In this document: positions 38,713-39,230 of the stretch, piece after piece
Position numbering within the stretch: position 1 is the stretch's first letter
Layout: every line of letters begins with the position of its first letter
Assembly (NCBI GenBank): GCA_903902515.1
Contig: CAIUVD010000079.1
Span: forward strand, 1-39,230
Source of the DNA: an uncultured Planctomycetota bacterium
Lineage (GTDB): Bacteria > Planctomycetota > UBA11346
Length of the DNA: 39,230 nt
Reading direction: 5' to 3'
Notes under the pieces: model-generated
What the model was told of the DNA's origin: nothing
The model's input: only the letters and a program-made list of their open reading frames with translations
Databases searched by the model: none
Program-made: the position numbers and the translations under genes

Positions 38713-39230
38713 ATGACCGTACGTCGCGTTGTGCATGGAATCTCTTATTTAGGTCGTGGGCGAACATGGTCGATCATGGTGTCGCTGCTGTTCGGGATGC
38801 TGGGAATGTGCATCTGGGGTGCAGATACGGCCCCGGTGATTACGACCCAGCCATCTTTAAAAAGTGCAATTGCTGGTCAAACCGCAACGTTCAGTGTGGT
38901 GGCGACGGGTTCCCCCGCGCCGACGTACCAGTGGCGTAAGGGCGGCGTGGCGATTGCCGGGGCAACATCGGCAACGTACGTCACACCGGCGACCGTGGCG
39001 GCGGATAATGGCGCGCAGTTCAGTGTCGTGGTGACGAATAGCGCCGGTACGGTGACCTCGTCGAATGCGGCATTGACCGTGACGGCAGCGGTAGCTCCGA
39101 CGATGACGACCCAGCCGACGGCAAAAACGGTCGTCTTGGGTCAAACGGCGACATTTAGCGTGGTGGCGACGGGTTCCCCTGCGCCGACGTACCAGTGGCG
39201 CAAGGGCGGTATCAACATCGTTGGGGCAAC
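38713..39230 (+). CDS. Secreted Ig-like repeat protein, N-terminal part (partial)
   Basis: The open frame from ATG 38713 runs off the window end (172 full codons visible). AAGG (38704-38707) lies 5 bases upstream. A long basic leader (MTVRRVVHGISYLGRGRTW) precedes a hydrophobic stretch (SIMVSLLFGMLGMCIWG), consistent with an extended signal peptide, with cleavage near GA/DTAP. Immunoglobulin-like repeats of 88 residues follow. Each has ITTQP or MTTQP, GQTATFSVVATGSPAPTYQW, RKGG, and AALTVT at the end; one full copy and part of a second are visible. Codon use leans to ACG and GCG and looks different from the neighbours. The full protein is probably a long repetitive surface protein. Any function beyond adhesion or structure is unknown. 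Confidence 0.85.
   Translation, partial: MTVRRVVHGISYLGRGRTWSIMVSLLFGMLGMCIWGADTAPVITTQPSLKSAIAGQTATFSVVATGSPAPTYQWRKGGVAIAGATSATYVTPATVAADNGAQFSVVVTNSAGTVTSSNAALTVTAAVAPTMTTQPTAKTVVLGQTATFSVVATGSPAPTYQWRKGGINIVGA
38875..39210 (+). repeat. 264-bp direct repeat (88-aa Ig-like unit), two visible copies
   Basis: The segment 38875-38946 recurs at 39139-39210 with only a few changes, giving a period of 264 bp. It encodes GQTATFSVVATGSPAPTYQW then RKGG in both copies. High nucleotide identity in this block indicates recent duplication or gene conversion. Confidence 0.9.

Overview
The window reads as one contiguous stretch of a GC-rich bacterial chromosome. The organism is most likely a member of the Planctomycetota or the wider PVC group. 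That is inference from the mix seen here: Ser/Thr kinases carrying FGE-sulfatase or FHA domains, a giant secreted Calx-beta/beta-helix protein, and Gram-negative-type lipoproteins and a predicted outer-membrane barrel. No rRNA, tRNA, CRISPR array, integrase or transposase was seen.

Left part (1-7316), all on +: the 3' end of guaB; a small four-helix-bundle (S23/IVP) gene bracketed by inverted arrays of an 8-bp repeat; guaA; a membrane-anchored AsmA/YdbH-like protein; a YtxJ/BrxC-like thioredoxin-fold protein; a cytosolic 5'-nucleotidase; and homoserine dehydrogenase. Gaps are tiny or absent, so most of this is probably one transcript dominated by guanine nucleotide metabolism.

Middle part (7317-14473): two parS palindromes sit just ahead of parA-parB. 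A small lipoprotein on the minus strand follows. Then comes a tight + strand run of dnaN, a CCA-adding enzyme or poly(A) polymerase, an AlkC-like DNA repair protein, rsfS with a long basic tail, and ftsY. These are housekeeping genes for segregation, replication, tRNA maturation, repair, ribosome silencing and protein targeting.

Right part (14476-36934) looks like one surface or signalling module. A minus-strand Ser/Thr kinase with an FHA domain diverges from a four-gene + strand operon. That operon holds a 4743-aa secreted protein (three beta-helix modules, about 25 Calx-beta-like repeats, cadherin/Ig-like end), an FGE-fold lipoprotein, a predicted outer-membrane beta-barrel, and a transmembrane Ser/Thr kinase ending in an FGE-fold domain. 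Both kinases contain disordered segments with repeated Thr motifs that look like phospho-Thr ligands for an FHA domain. This is the best candidate for an undescribed system.

The end (36957-39230) holds a minus-strand SGNH/GDSL hydrolase with a possible beta-trefoil N-terminus, about 380 bp without a supported gene, and the start of another exported protein made of 88-residue Ig-like repeats. That last gene runs off the window.
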